Positions 30,981 to 42,933 are shown, numbered from the stretch's first letter. The stretch: 64,000 nt of DNA from Pseudofabraea citricarpa (GCA_029641185.1 JAPWGK010000003.1:1612001-1676000), one strand, 5' to 3'. Numbers and translations: made by a program. Notes: generated from the letters alone by a model not told the origin.

Positions 30981-33900
30981 TTAGATGTCTTCGAGAGCAG
31001 CAATTGTCTCCGAGACTAAACGGACATTATTCGTTATAATAATATCCACTCCAGCCTTAGCCTGGATCTGCAAGGAAGCTCATCAGCAAGTGCGGGACAG
31101 AAAGCACACCAGGCGAAGAACACATACCGTAACCCCATCAACCTCGTCATTAAGCGCTCTATAAGTTGCGCAAACCAGTCCTTTCTCCTTGACATACTCC
31201 ACTAGTCGGGGCGCCAAAACAAATGGCTCGCTCGCCAATACCAACCCGTCCAGATTCCACCTTTCCGCAAACCTCACGCCCTCTTGCAAATTCCTAGCAC
31301 GCACATCAGTCGGCTTCCAATTACCGGAGTCGGTACCGAAGGCGATAGGCCAGCGAGATTGCTTAAGGGCTAGCAGGATACAGATTTCGGGACTGAAGGA
31401 GGACAGGAGAACAGCTCGAGTGGATATGTGTTGGGAAAGGCAGCGCAGGATGGTATCAGTGAAGAAGTTGGCTTCGACAAAGAATGGATCCATTTTCCAG
31501 TCATCTGTTGCTTCAGACAGCATGGGATATTCTATTCATGGTTATTCATTTACACAAATTATGTAAGTGATGGAGAAGTTGGAACTAACTGATTTCGAGA
31601 TTAATTGGGATATCTTCTGGGAGTCTTGTTAGTACTTGCTCCAGAGTGATGAACGCATCATGGATGAAGTTTCCCCTTGTGTTGCCCTTGCAATTTCTGG
31701 AGGAATAGTCAAATGTGTGCTTAACTCTAGCCATGAAAGCCCGAGTGCTGACATCGTTGTTGGTGCCAAGGGAGAGCGCGCGCATTCTTTCCCTCAAAGG
31801 CGTTACGTTGCCTTCTTCTGCATCTGTCTCTCCGCAAGTTGAGCGGTACTGATTTCTAGACTGCGCATCACTAATATGCATGAACTAAGATGGTTTGAGC
31901 ATTTACTGTACGTTGGTGTGGTGTTGAACTTGAAGCTTACCTGTTCGTATGTAAGAGTATGCATCGGGACATCAATTCCAGTCTCAGAGACTAAAAAGTC
32001 GTGATAGATGACAGGAACATGATCCTTAGTTAACTGCACATCTGCGAAGCCACTTAGTATATTTCGAGCTCTCTCACATTTATGCTTACCGAGCTATTAG
32101 AATCTGTTATCAATCATACTTCACATATCAAAGAATAAGATCTTACCTCGATGTAGGCGGCTCCTAAATCAATGGCAGAGAGGAATGACTGCAATGGGTT
32201 TTCAGCATGCATGTATCTTTACTTGAAGATATTTTCTTACCTGTATACTGTTCTCTCCAATCTGTAGTCTTGTTGCAGGCAATAAGTTTTGCCCCAAACC
32301 TAGCCTGTTAGCAAATGAATATACAAAAATAAACGAGTGAGAATACCTCTGTGCCCAACAACCTTGGAAGGACCATTCTCAAACCACAATGCCTCAGTGT
32401 TGATTTGTGGATTATTTCGCAATATTAAAGGTGTTGATATTATGAAGCTGAAATTGACAGAGCCAAGATAATCTAAGGTGACTGTTGATAAGATGGGAAC
32501 TAAGAAGTCCCTGCTGAGGCTCTCTCGTTTTGTATCTAGGGAACGTCTATAACTCTCCAGAAGAGCTATGCCTCGGCCAATCAGTTTCCGCCCAGTGGTG
32601 ATCCATGGTTCGTTGCGAAAGATCTCAAAGGCCAATTTTGCATTGCCTGGATTCGTAGTAGGGAAGATCCAGGGACTGTTGGTTGTATCTTCGAGCAGTG
32701 GCAAGGAGGTCATATAACTAGGAGTTGTGGTACCAACAATCGAGACTCCCAGCGAGAAGAATGAATCAGGTTGTATAAAAGAAGGACAATTCATCAGATT
32801 TGGATTGAGGAAGACTGCTGGCGAAGTATTTGACGAGTCCAGTGAGCCGATATTTACCACGATGTAACTCTCTGCTGAGGAGACAGTACGGCTCGGCTGT
32901 CCCCTAGGCAAGAGCTGGTTTCTAGTCTTTTTAGTTTGATACCGAAATTCTGCAGCTTCCTTTTGAGGAGAATTTCCGGTTTTCTCTGCGAGATATTTTG
33001 CAAGTTCAATGTGGCCTCGGTAACTGGCGTGATCAACGGCCGTCCAGCCGGAAAGATCAGTATGTTCAATATTGGCGCCGTGGCCGAGGAGGGTTTCGGC
33101 TATGTTGGAAAAGCCGTGAATACTTGCAATTATAAGTGGAGTCCAATTATTGGTGGTCTCAGGTCGTTCGATAAGATGCTTATAGCGGAGCAAAAGCTTG
33201 ACAATGTCTTCGTTACCAGAGCGAACTGCAAGGTATAGAGGTGTCTGTCCCAGTGCGTTGCAGCAGCTGATATTGAAATTCATATCAAGTAGAAGTATAA
33301 GCGCTTCTACACTACTGGATCTGACTGTGAACAACAGAAGCTTGTTGAAAATGGCACTGAAGCCTGGCGAAAATGCAGGACGTCTACTATCTGGATTGTG
33401 GTAATAGAAGTCGATCAGTATACTTGCAACCTCCAGATGGCCTTGGATAATGGAGAGTTCCAACGAACTTCGAGACTGTATGTCTTCTAGTAAGATTGCC
33501 GATCTACTAGCTTCCATCCCACACTCTTCCCAATCCTTCCAGGACTTCAAGATGATTCTACACACATCGGTTAAACCGTTTTCGCTGGCATAATGTAAAG
33601 GTATTCTCCCAAGGTGATCTTTGTTGAATAGAAGATTGAGCTTCTTGACTAGTAAGCTTTCCAGCATTTCGCCCAATAAAAGAATGCACCTCTGTGGGCT
33701 AGTGATATTTCCACGCGGCCCCTGTCCAAGCTTCACAATGATACTCCGGAGACAAATCTCGATCGCCATAACCGCGTTGAGAACGATGGCATGTGATATA
33801 AGGACATCGATACACGAGGTGGAGAAGTAGTGCACTGAGTATTCAAAAAGTACACAAATAAACTCGATGTAGGAGAATTCAATGTCGGCTCGACATGTGG

Positions 33901-34649
33901 TGTTGACTAATGCTTCAAGCTCGATAGAATCATCACGTTCGATTGCATGAAATATTTGAAGGACGGAGATGGATCGATCGATATCAAGAATTCGAGTGCA
34001 GAAGGCGTGCTGGATGGAAGACGGCTTCTTTGAAGCTTCGTGTTGCGAAAGCGCCATTGAAGCAATTGCAGAATTCAAATGCTTCAAAATACACAAACAC
34101 TGATCTTGTGTTGCAAACTCTCGACCATATAGTATCTCCTCAAGCTGAATTACTATATGGTCACAGTGGGTGCCCAGTACGCCAATCTTTCCAATAATCT
34201 TCTGAAACCCATCTGTGTTTAACCGGCCATACCATCGTAACTTGTCGAAATCGGCAGCTAGCCGAACAAGATCTGCTTTGTGAGGCTGTAGTTGGCTGTG
34301 ATGTATCGCACCAAGGTAAAAATTCTGGGTAATATCCAGATCAGCATAATGATAGGGATGGCAATATCGTGCTCCGACAGCTAGCTTCAGAACCAGAGCG
34401 GCGTAAGTGCGGCAGTAAAACTGATCGACTGCGTTGATGGAGCTCATGCACTGTGCAACCAGTTCTAAATAGGCACGATAGTCCGTCAGGATGAAGGAAC
34501 TTTTTGAAAGACTAGAATGTGTGCCTCTTACTTGGATAGTTGAATTCTTCAATGGGTCGTTTACATATCCGTTTGAAGGCAGCATAATTCATGTACTCGT
34601 CGGCCCATTCTGCTATTTGATGTTCGTGATAGCGACGGCCGAATTTCAT
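30981..34649 (-). CDS. GDE1: SPX-ankyrin-glycerophosphodiesterase, Gde1-type
   Basis: The enzyme class hydrolyses glycerophosphocholine and related diesters to glycerol-3-phosphate, with an SPX domain sensing inositol pyrophosphates. The nine-exon model is 34532-34649, 32347-34464, 32241-32299, 32147-32188, 32090-32093, 31941-32041, 31590-31884, 31128-31531 and 30981-31067. All phases close, giving 1075 residues. Exon 1 encodes the SPX start MKFGRRYHEHQIAEWADEYM, and its continuation resumes at VAQCMSSINAVDQFY. Ankyrin repeats cover about 300-540. The GDPD core follows: HRG at 744-746, E779-L-D781 and H794-D795, all catalytic positions kept. This argues for an active Gde1 and against the catalytically degenerate Pho81. 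The fifth exon is only four nucleotides (CTCG) and restores ELDVQLTKD. Without it the frame stops. Regulation by phosphate status is expected from the family. Confidence 0.88.
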
Positions 34650-35004
34650 GATCTTTTTATGCTCGCAGCAACGCAAACCTAAAGAGTGAAGGTTTCTTGG
34701 ATGGGGGATTTTGGATACGGTATGTCTCACTCACCAATGGTTCCTGGTGTACCTTACATGGCGTGGAGAATGAGACTCACAATGGCGACGACTCGCTTGA
34801 CTGAGACAAAAAGAGCGGAACAAGGAGGCTGTTCTCTGTCTCCAGAGACGTAGGTTATAAGTCAGTTATATCAATGTTACCTGGTTGACGTACCATGGTG
34901 GTTAACACAGTTAAAAAGTTAACGGTGCTCGTCTCAAACCCTTTGAGAGCCAGCTGCTGGGGGGGAAGGGGCTGGCTCAACCAGGAAGTCGTCGAAGACC
35001 TCCA
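34650..35004. other. 5' flank of the GDE1-type gene
   Basis: This short intergenic stretch lies upstream of the SPX exon. It probably carries the promoter, but no defined phosphate-response site is recognised. No separate gene is visible. Confidence 0.4.
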
Positions 35005-35460
35005 TTGCCTCACTGCCTCGAGCGAGTGAATGGACGAATAAAATTTTACCAAGTTGTCAAGACGATTGCCGGAATTCTAATAAATTCTTCCCTTAAGAAG
35101 GCAGTAGTCGATGATCCCGAGCAGATTGACAGGGCAGCTGCCCGAGGAGATTATAAAGCAAATCCTAACATTATGGGCATGTATCTTGCCATAGCCGTCT
35201 CGTATGCTTCTGAAAGAGGTCATACATTGTGTTTAAGGCTGCTCCTGAAGGCGGGTTCCATAGCAGAGCCTTGATTCCACACGGGTGTAAAACTTGTTAG
35301 TCCATTGAATTGTGGTGTTCGGAGGACGAAAGACGCCGTAATTCTCCAGCATCTATTGTATCATAGCGCTCTGGTCGATAACACGGGGGAAGATGCTAAT
35401 ACAGCCCTTATCCTTGTCTCTTGAAATAATAGCGTTGCTGTATAGATATTCTTGAAGTTG
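35005..35460 (+). pseudogene. Ankyrin-repeat gene relic
   Basis: An open segment to 35274 reads like part of an ankyrin repeat (AIAVSYASERGHTLCLRLLL). After a stop, a second segment in another position reads PLNCGVRRTKDAVILQHLLYHSALVD and then NTALILVS before further stops. No start, splice pattern or complete repeat set can be built. It lies next to the ankyrin-containing GDE1-type gene but on the opposite strand. Whether it derives from that gene or from an independent ankyrin gene is unclear. Confidence 0.45.
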
Positions 35461-35977
35461 TACCTAGGTAGCTGTGTATTGAGGTAGCTATACCGATATC
35501 TAACAAGGATGGCTGTTTCTTGGCTTAGTTACCGAAGCAAAAAGAAAGGGAAAAAAGTGTGAATATCTTCTTGGCTTTCCCCTTTTTTTCTGCTGAGAAA
35601 TGAATAACAAGAAAGTAGAACGAGAAAAGTCCATCGATAAGCATGTTGATATCTTCAAGTCTGACGCGATTCCGTTAAGCGAACAAGAGTTTGGTGGTAT
35701 CTGCGCGTCATTATAGGAAGTGGGGTAAATAGCTTCTCGGCATTGTTCATCGCCGTTTTCTCTGCTCATTTGTCCCCCTCAGCGCGAGTTCAATTGATCA
35801 AACAAGGCATCTGATCTTTATGTTCTCACTTCGCACACTGCAGAGAACCTTTGGAACAAGTCTTCTTCGGCCCAGCATAGTCGATACAGGTATGCAGATC
35901 CGCAAGGCCATTGAGCTGGCTTAAGACCCCACTACTGACATTTGAGCACCTCAATAGCTAGCAGACCTTTCGCAACC
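35461..35977. other. Intergenic region upstream of glyoxalase
   Basis: No gene is supported. A short minus-strand ORF at 35500-35769 carries no family signal. The segment from about 35800 should include the promoter and leader of the glyoxalase gene. Confidence 0.4.
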
Positions 35978-37155
35978 ATGGCGACCGATCCGAAAACCTA
36001 CAAGCTCAATCATTCGATGTACGCTCTCTGCGCCAATTCGTAGTGGGGAATCACAGTTGCAAGCATGCTGATGACAACGACAGGATTCGGGTGAAAGACC
36101 CCAAGGAATCGGGTTAGTCTACTATGCTATCGCTACTTCAAGGTTTAAGCTAATGGTTCTTTGAATCAAAGTGAAGTTCTATGAGTTCCTTGGCATGAAG
36201 GTGATCCGGAAGCTCGAACAGCCCGAAGCCAAATTTGACTTGTATTTTATGGCATACGATTCCCCTAAAGCCTTATCCTCTGGCAACCACGTTAGCGATC
36301 GCGAAGGCATTATCGAGTTGACTCACAACTACGGAACTGAGCATGATCCCAACTACAAGGTCGCTACTGGCAACTCAGACCCCGGAAGAGGATTTGGACA
36401 TACCTGTATCAGTGTTGATAATCTTCAAGCTGCGTGTCAGCGGCTGGAAGATGCTGGCTACAAGTTCCAGAAGAAGTTGAGCGATGGAAGGATGAGACAT
36501 ATTGCATTTGTGTTGGACCCCGACGGATACTGGGTGGAGATCATTGGCCTGAATCCTGTGGAGAAGACTGAAGGCATTACCACGACTGACGTGGAGACAT
36601 ACCGGATGGTAAGGCAGAAAGCAACCTGGGAAGTCTCAGAAACCAGAACTGACCTTTGTTAGAATCACACTATGATCCGAGTCAAGGACGCTGAGAAATC
36701 TCTTAAATTCTACCAGGAGGTCTTTGGAATGGAGCTCATTCGAACGAGTGAAAATCCTGCCGATAAATTCAATCTTTATTTCCTTGCCTATCCCACGGCC
36801 GGATCAGGAGAATATCATGCCGACCGTGAAGGCGTGCTGGAACTTACGTGGAATTACGGCACTGAGAAGGATGAGAATTTCAAATATCACAATGGCAATG
36901 ATGAGCCACAAGGATTTGGACACATTTGTAAGCCATTTTCAACTTACCACGGCTCCAAGACTAACTTTAGTAGGCGTTTCGGTTGATGATATTGATGCTG
37001 CATGCAAGCGATTTGATGATCTGGCAGTAAACTGGAAGAAGAGACTTACAGATGGACGCATGCGAAATGTTGCCTTTATCCTTGATCCTGATAATTATTG
37101 GATTGAACTTGTCCAAAATGAGGGCATCAAGGAGAGTCCTTACGGCAAGCTATGA
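35978..37155 (+). CDS. GLO1: Glyoxalase I (lactoylglutathione lyase), two-domain
   Basis: This enzyme converts the methylglyoxal-glutathione hemithioacetal to S-lactoylglutathione. Exons are 35978-36018, 36084-36112, 36172-36608, 36663-36927 and 36974-37155, in consistent phase, for 317 residues. Two tandem glyoxalase domains are clear. Each begins with N-H-S/T-M-I-R-V-K-D and carries an E-L-T-x-N-Y-G metal/active-site segment, G-F-G-H and the terminal Y-W-x-E. The metal ligands His, Glu, His, Glu are therefore present in both halves, as in monomeric yeast Glo1. Introns split the NHSM/IRVKD and GFGH/C regions at similar places in the two halves, consistent with an internal duplication. No targeting signal is seen, so it is probably cytosolic. 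Confidence 0.93.
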
Positions 37156-37493
37156 GTTAATTAGAGCGCATTCTACCTCCCACGCAGTACATATGCAAGA
37201 GAGAAATGTCAGCAGTTATCAGTTCAGGTGACAGACTAAGCTTACGAAGGTTTGTTATACATATGGAAATGGTTGGCTGATCTGAGCTCCCCCACGCCTT
37301 GCTAATGCACGCCACCGCTACCCCGCCATCCAGGAACAGATGGGTGGTGATAATCCCGCAGTGCTAATATGGGGGGCATGTCTCAACCCTCGAGAAGGAA
37401 ACCTGAGTCACTATCTTTCTTTTTGTTCTTCAAGGCTGTTTCTGTGAGTGAGTTAAGGTTACCTGAGTAGCACTAGAATCGCATTTCGTCTCA
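37156..37493. promoter_or_regulatory. Promoter region of the phosphoglycerate dehydrogenase gene
   Basis: This 338-bp stretch lies between two same-strand genes. It is likely to hold the glyoxalase 3' end and the dehydrogenase promoter. No TATA box or defined regulator site stands out. Confidence 0.4.
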
Positions 37494-39237
37494 ATGACAC
37501 CCTCCGCTGTATCAACGAGTGATGGGAATGACGAGTCCTTCGATACTCGACCAAAGATTCTCATTCCTGAAAAGGTCTCACCGGATGGACTCGCACTCCT
37601 TGAGAAGCAATTCCTCATCGATCAGCGAAAGGGTCTTTCTGCCGACGACCTGCTGAACCTTATTCCTTCCTACCATGCTCTCATCATCCGCTCCGAAACA
37701 AAGGTTACCTCCAAGGTTCTTGCAGCAGCCAAGAATCTTAAGGTTGTTGCCAGAGCCGGGGTCGGTGTAGATAATGTTGATGTAGATGCAGCTACCCAAC
37801 ATGGCATAATCGTGGTCAATAGCCCGAGTGGAAATATCGTTGCTGCTGCCGAGCATACCATTGCACTGCTTATGGCGGTCGCTAGAAATATACCTGGTGG
37901 TGACAGAAGTTTGCGGAGTGGAGGTTGGGAAAGAAGTAAACTCGTTGGCACCGAGGTTGGCGGAAAGACTCTGGGTATTATTGGACTTGGTTAGTACGGT
38001 AAATCTTGTTCATATGATTCATACTAATGATACCATAGGCAAGGTTGGATTGAACGTAGCTCGAATGGGTGTTGGATTGGGTATGAAGGTCCTCGCTCTA
38101 GACCCTTATGCATCACCAGAAATTGCAAAGACGAACTCTGTGACTCTGGTCTCTGAGCTCTCTGCTCTTCTCAAAGAATCAGACTTTCTGACCATTCACA
38201 CTCCGTTGATCGCAAGTACGCTTGACCTCATTGGAAAGGAGGAACTAAGCATGATGAAGAAAACGGCAAAGATCCTTAACGTAGCAAGAGGAGGAGTATA
38301 CAATGAAGAAGCATTACTGGAAGCATTAGAAACAGGCGTCATTGCTGGAGCAGGTTTAGACGTCTTTACATCTGAACCACCCAAGCCAGACTCAGCAGCT
38401 GAGAAGCTCTGCAGACATGACAAAGTTGTAGCCACACCACACCTAGGAGCATCGACAATTGAGGCACAAGAAAACGTGTCCCTGGACGTCTGCGCCCAAG
38501 TCCTCTCGATTTTATCTGGTGGTGTCCCAACCAGCGCCGTCAATGCACCACTCATTCTACCCGAAGAGTACCGCAAACTCCAACCGTTCGTACAGCTCAT
38601 CGAGAAGATGGGTGGCTTGTATACCCAGCATTATAGCAGCAAAGGTGGGATCGGTGGCAAGCGATTTGATCTGGTGTACGAAGGGGAATTGGCCAGTATC
38701 AGCAATACACGCCCTCTGTTTGCGGCACTCATCAAAGGCCTCACATCATCCATCTCGGATTCTGCAGGCAGAGATGTGAATATTGTGAATGCGTCATTGA
38801 TCGCCAAACAGAAGGGCATCGTACTCAACGAGACACACACGCGTGCTTCTGATGACTTGGCGTATGCAAGTCTGGTTACGTTGAAAGCGAGAACGACTTC
38901 TGGGGAAGAACAGCTCATCAGCGGATATGTATCCGGCAAGGGAATATTCATCTCAAGACTGGATCGTTTCAGTGCCTCTTTCGTACCTGAGGGAACACTG
39001 CTCATATTGCATAATTACGATGAGCCGGGCAAGATTGGTGGTGTTGGAAGCATTCTCGGCCGGCACGCCATCAATATCCGATTCATGAGTGTCGCGGCAC
39101 TTGAGGGCGAGGGGGAGAAGGGAAAAGAGAATGAAGCACTTATGATACTGGGTGTGAGTGGTTTGGTTGGGAAAGAGGTCGAAGCGGAACTCAGAGGAGA
39201 GAAAGGAATTTTGGATGTCAGTGTTGTCAGGCTCTGA
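37494..39237 (+). CDS. SER3: D-3-phosphoglycerate dehydrogenase
   Basis: This catalyses the first step of serine synthesis, oxidising 3-phosphoglycerate with NAD. Exons 37494-37989 and 38039-39237 flank a 49-bp intron inside the nucleotide fold and give 564 residues. The catalytic domain has ARAGVGVDNVDVDAA near 90-105. The Rossmann motif is IIGLGKVG, completed only by splicing. The signature NVARGGVYNEEAL follows, and the His-bearing TPHLGASTIEAQ is present. An intervening allosteric-substrate-type domain and a C-terminal ACT domain (NYDEPGKIGGVGSILGRH) follow. The architecture is that of the long bacterial/plant-type enzyme, not of the shorter yeast Ser3/Ser33, so the symbol indicates function more than strict orthology. 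The ACT domain suggests control by serine or another amino acid. Confidence 0.93.
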
Positions 39238-40196
39238 CACTTTTTTCCCTCTCGTTCGTTTTTGGCTTTTGCTTGCGGTTATATGAACGTCATGGTACAT
39301 GAGATTGAGAATCAGAATCCATAAATTATTATTAGCTTTTTCTTCCATCGGTGTCGTTCACTAGTTCTCAGACGTTCATCTTCAGACGAACGTGCCATGC
39401 GATTCGTCTCCACCTCGTCATCGTACCTCGTACAGCATCGGCAATACCTTACCTCTGTTAATTCAAGCGACGAAACAAGTTTCAAACCGCGACACGAACA
39501 CGATGAACCTACCGGTTGCTGCAGGCTGACGTTCACGTCACGCTACGAAACCAGACTGACAAGCTTTGCCTACCCAGGTACAGGGTGAAACGCGAGCGCG
39601 TCAAATCACCTGTCAGTTCGAGTAGTTGCTCGCTTCGCGGGGGCTGTGGTAAGGTTTCAACGAGCCCTCGCTTCTCGCTGTATATTTGATATCTTGCGAG
39701 GAGGGCAGATGGGACGACGAGTTACGAGGGGATGGCAGAGAGTTTTGCTCGCAAAGAACGAGACCTGAGTTTGCGTTGCTGATTGTGGGATGTTATATCC
39801 TGAGGAGGAGCCAAGAGATTTCAACATCGTGCCTCGGTTTAGGGGGCTCGGATTTTAGACGTGGCCGTCATGCCATGCTCTCGTCCATGTTCAGAAATCA
39901 CACGTCTCCATATACCGTCAAAACTCAGCGCTGTCCCTTGTCTCTGGCTAGTTTGCTCTCTGGATAGTAGCATGTCCTTCTCTGAGAATATCTCTCTCTT
40001 TTCTTTTGTTGGACGAATCGTGTTTGATACATGATCGACTTCTCTCATTAATTCTTTTCTTCTATCGAGTCTTCTTCGCTCCCTGTCTTGTTTCCTTCCT
40101 CCCTGTCACTCAGGCTCAGCCGCATCTATTTTGGCTCACTACCTAATCCGAGGAAACACATCTCGAGTGGACTCTATCAAGTTCAGTTCATTCAGA
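39238..40196. other. Intergenic, no convincing gene
   Basis: The stretch has mixed composition with a GC-richer middle (about 39530-39720). ORFs overlap on both strands and none is supported. CT-rich sequence near 40030-40110 is typical of a fungal promoter or leader before the secreted-protein gene. Confidence 0.45.
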
Positions 40197-40868
40197 ATGC
40201 GTTCGCATGTCTTGCTCCCAAGTCTCGCCGTCGCTCTTTGCTGCGTCATATCTAATGCCTACGGCTTTCCTATGGTCACATCCTTCCCTACCGCAGAATA
40301 TCATGCACAACTGCGGGAATACGAGGAAGTCTTTGCCCGGGCAACTGCAGCCCGCACCAAAGCGACGACTGTCACGCAGAGCGTCAACAACTGGATCGAA
40401 GATGTCGATACTGTCAACAAGTTCCTGAATGTCGCCCTCGCTTTACCGATCGGCGGCCCGCTCAAATCAGGTGCCAGTAAAGCATTGGCATTCGCACAGG
40501 ACGAGCCGGTGAATGTGAAGTTGTTGAAGGCGACGCCCGGTATAGATGCTGCCGGGTTAAAGTCAGCTGCTGTCTTGGAGGATGTCTTTGGCGATGTGCT
40601 GGATCAGTTGGGAAATGTGGTGGATAGGCCGGCGAATCTGGCTGTTGCTGTCAATGCCGTTGCTAGGATTAATACCAACCGGTATGTTCTCTCCTTTGAC
40701 TTCACCACGATTTCACCACTCAACAGTTACTAATGGGTTCTCAGCTGTAAAAATGTACTTCCCAGTGCCGAGACCATGTGGAAATCGGCTGCTACGGCTA
40801 TGAATATCTCGACTGCTACTTGGCCGCCGAAGGCGAATCGTGAAAATGCTTGTGCTGGAAAGAACTAA
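40197..40868 (+). CDS. Small secreted protein, unknown
   Basis: Exons 40197-40681 and 40745-40868 (63-bp intron, gtatgt..ctcag) encode 202 residues. The start at 40197 is preferred over an in-frame upstream ATG because it opens directly on a signal peptide. That peptide has a basic MRSH start, a hydrophobic core and a probable cut after SNAYG. The mature chain is largely helical and hydrophilic, with no catalytic motif. After splicing it gains a short C-terminal part with Cys-Lys-Asn and Asn-Ala-Cys, so two cysteines could form one disulphide. The general form recalls fungal surface-binding or cell-wall-associated small proteins, but I recognise no family. A role as a plant-interaction effector is possible and unproven. 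Confidence 0.7.
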
Positions 40869-41138
40869 AACATCAATTCGATGGCTTCGTGAGTCTGGGT
40901 TTATGCCGAGGCTTTTATTTAATATACCAATTTCGTGCGGTTTGTGTGGGCTGGCTGTTCTTGATGATGGAGTCTCGCCTGGTCATTCAATTGTACTTGA
41001 TCTATTTTCTATGTACATACTCAATACCAGAAAAATAAAAAATTAGCACATCCAGCAGATTTACTTGCGTTCTTGTGAATCTTACACTTATGTTTCGCCC
41101 AGGTATCGGAAACGTCGTGCATCTTCGAACATGTTCCA

Positions 41139-42592
41139 TCAGCCCTTCTTGAAGTAGTTTGCCAGCGTGTTCTTCTGGACCACCTTCTCTTTCTTCGCAG
41201 GACTCGTTGAGTTTTCGGCTTTGTCCGGCTTCTCGCCAACCTTCATCAATGCTATAAACTCTTCAAATTCTGCAGTTGCAACAATACCGCCGCTCGCCTC
41301 TTTGTGGCCCCTTGCAAAGCTCTCACCTAATCTAGCGACTAAATCTCCTTGATCCAAATTGGCAACAGCTTTCAAGCTTTCGATAATATTGACGGGCTCG
41401 TGCCTTCCACGAGCACATCTTGCAACCCGACAAGAGAAGTTCACCTTTCCGGGGAGGTAGCCATAATTGGCAACCATAACAATCTCTAACGCTTTGGATT
41501 TCAAGTGGCCCGCCCAGCGTGTTGCGATAACCGGGTGGACTTGAGCGGCACTGTTGATCTTCAAGACGGCGATCTTGCCATCTTTACTGAATTTCGGAGG
41601 TGTATGAGTCTGCTTTTCAACTTCGGCATTAATTTCTTGCCTCGCAGAAGCAAGCCTTGTATTTTTCAAGATGTCTTTGGGATTCTCGGCATCCAAAAGC
41701 GCTTTCCAGGCTGTGATCACGTCATATGCTCCTGTTCTCCTCGCTTTGCAATTCGGTAAGCGAACTTCTCACAACTTCAAGAGGAGGTGACATACGAGCA
41801 TTGATGTAAGACGCGCAATTGTTGATAAGTTTCTTCGTGTGTGTTTTGAATGTTTCCGTCATGTCCGGAAATGGTGGGAGCCACTTCAGAGTATTGCCTA
41901 AATCACCATGCGTACCAATAGCACAAAGATAACCACATTCTCGTCCAATGTCAGGATGCAGCTCTTTGCAGATCTCATATGTGATTAATGATGTAGTAGC
42001 TACTGGTGGATAATGGCAAGCCGAAACAACCTGGACAAGATATTAATATTTTCCTTATGAGTTAGTTGAGACTTACTGTGGCATCCTTGGGGAAATCATC
42101 GCTCAGGTGGTGATCAATGATGATGCATTTTGCCCCTGGATCATCAATAACAGGAGGACCTCCTCGACTTCCTTGGTCGAGAACTATAACATATACAGGT
42201 TTCTTTTCTGACATGGCAATTCGCTCATATTCTTCATGGATGTTGGATCCTTTCTGTACGAGATGCACATCCAAGAGATCCTTTTCGAGACCGAGCTTCC
42301 TCAGCGTCCTGTGGATAATAACACCAGAACTTAACCCATCGGCATCTTTATCTGGTACAATGAGCGTCCGTTTTTTAGCTGCGACGCTATCCCAATCAGC
42401 ATAGAGGTTCATTATCACGTGCTGATCAGGGCATTACCATTCTCTCAAGAAACTCCTGGCATTGACCATCTGATCAAGTGCAGCTGGCCAAATGATACCA
42501 TTCTTGTCGGTTTGAGGTTTTGCGTTGCAGTATTCATCGACTTTGGCTGACTTGCGCGATGTAGTTACTTCAGGTGAAGCATTACGTTTCAT
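41139..42592 (-). CDS. DHH-family phosphoesterase, RecJ-like
   Basis: Exons 42438-42592, 42077-42386, 41796-42030 and 41139-41743 join in phase to give 434 residues. The DHH domain has the metal motifs VPDKDADG (spliced onto FLREC-VAAKKRTLI), VLDQG and IIIDHHLSD. The C-terminal DHHA1 domain has the substrate-binding ARGHKEASGG. The family cleaves single-stranded DNA, oligonucleotides or similar phosphodiesters. The nearest described architecture is RecJ-like. The chain ends in KNTLANYFKKG, which resembles a PCNA-interacting peptide with Lys in place of the first Gln. Residues 5-20 are basic (around KRNASPEVTTSRKSAK), compatible with nuclear import. An in-frame upstream ATG at 42700 is less likely. 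The substrate is unknown. Confidence 0.85.
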
Positions 42593-42933
42593 AGTTCGAA
42601 CTGGCCGTGAAATGGATTTAAGTATGAGTCCCGGGGATGTGTACCTTATTGAGCTCAATGATAGGTTTATCAACCGTAACGAGTTGTTGATTGGATACAT
42701 CTAAGGATCGGTTTTGCAAGAAAGTCGTACAACGGGAATGAGAAAGTCAAGTCGATGCCGTCATGTGTTACTTAGGGGTACATTATGTAAGCGCGATGGG
42801 TCAGAAATACCACCCGTTCACTATTTCAACGATCAACTACAAAGACAAACAGTCGCATGCAGTCTTTTAAGGTCTTAAAGGTTACATTCAACATTGAATA
42901 TATGTCGCTTCAAAACTTCATGGACAGTACAAG
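42593..42933. promoter_or_regulatory. Divergent promoter region
   Basis: A 341-bp stretch separates the DHH phosphoesterase gene (minus) from the oxygenase gene (plus). It probably serves both. No specific site is recognised. Confidence 0.4.

Noticed and set aside
34465..34531. Reading the second GDE1 exon from an ATG within 34500-34585
   Set aside because: The segment 34465-34531 behaves as a 67-bp intron with gtaaga donor, ctgac branch and tttag acceptor. Removing it joins the SPX start in frame.
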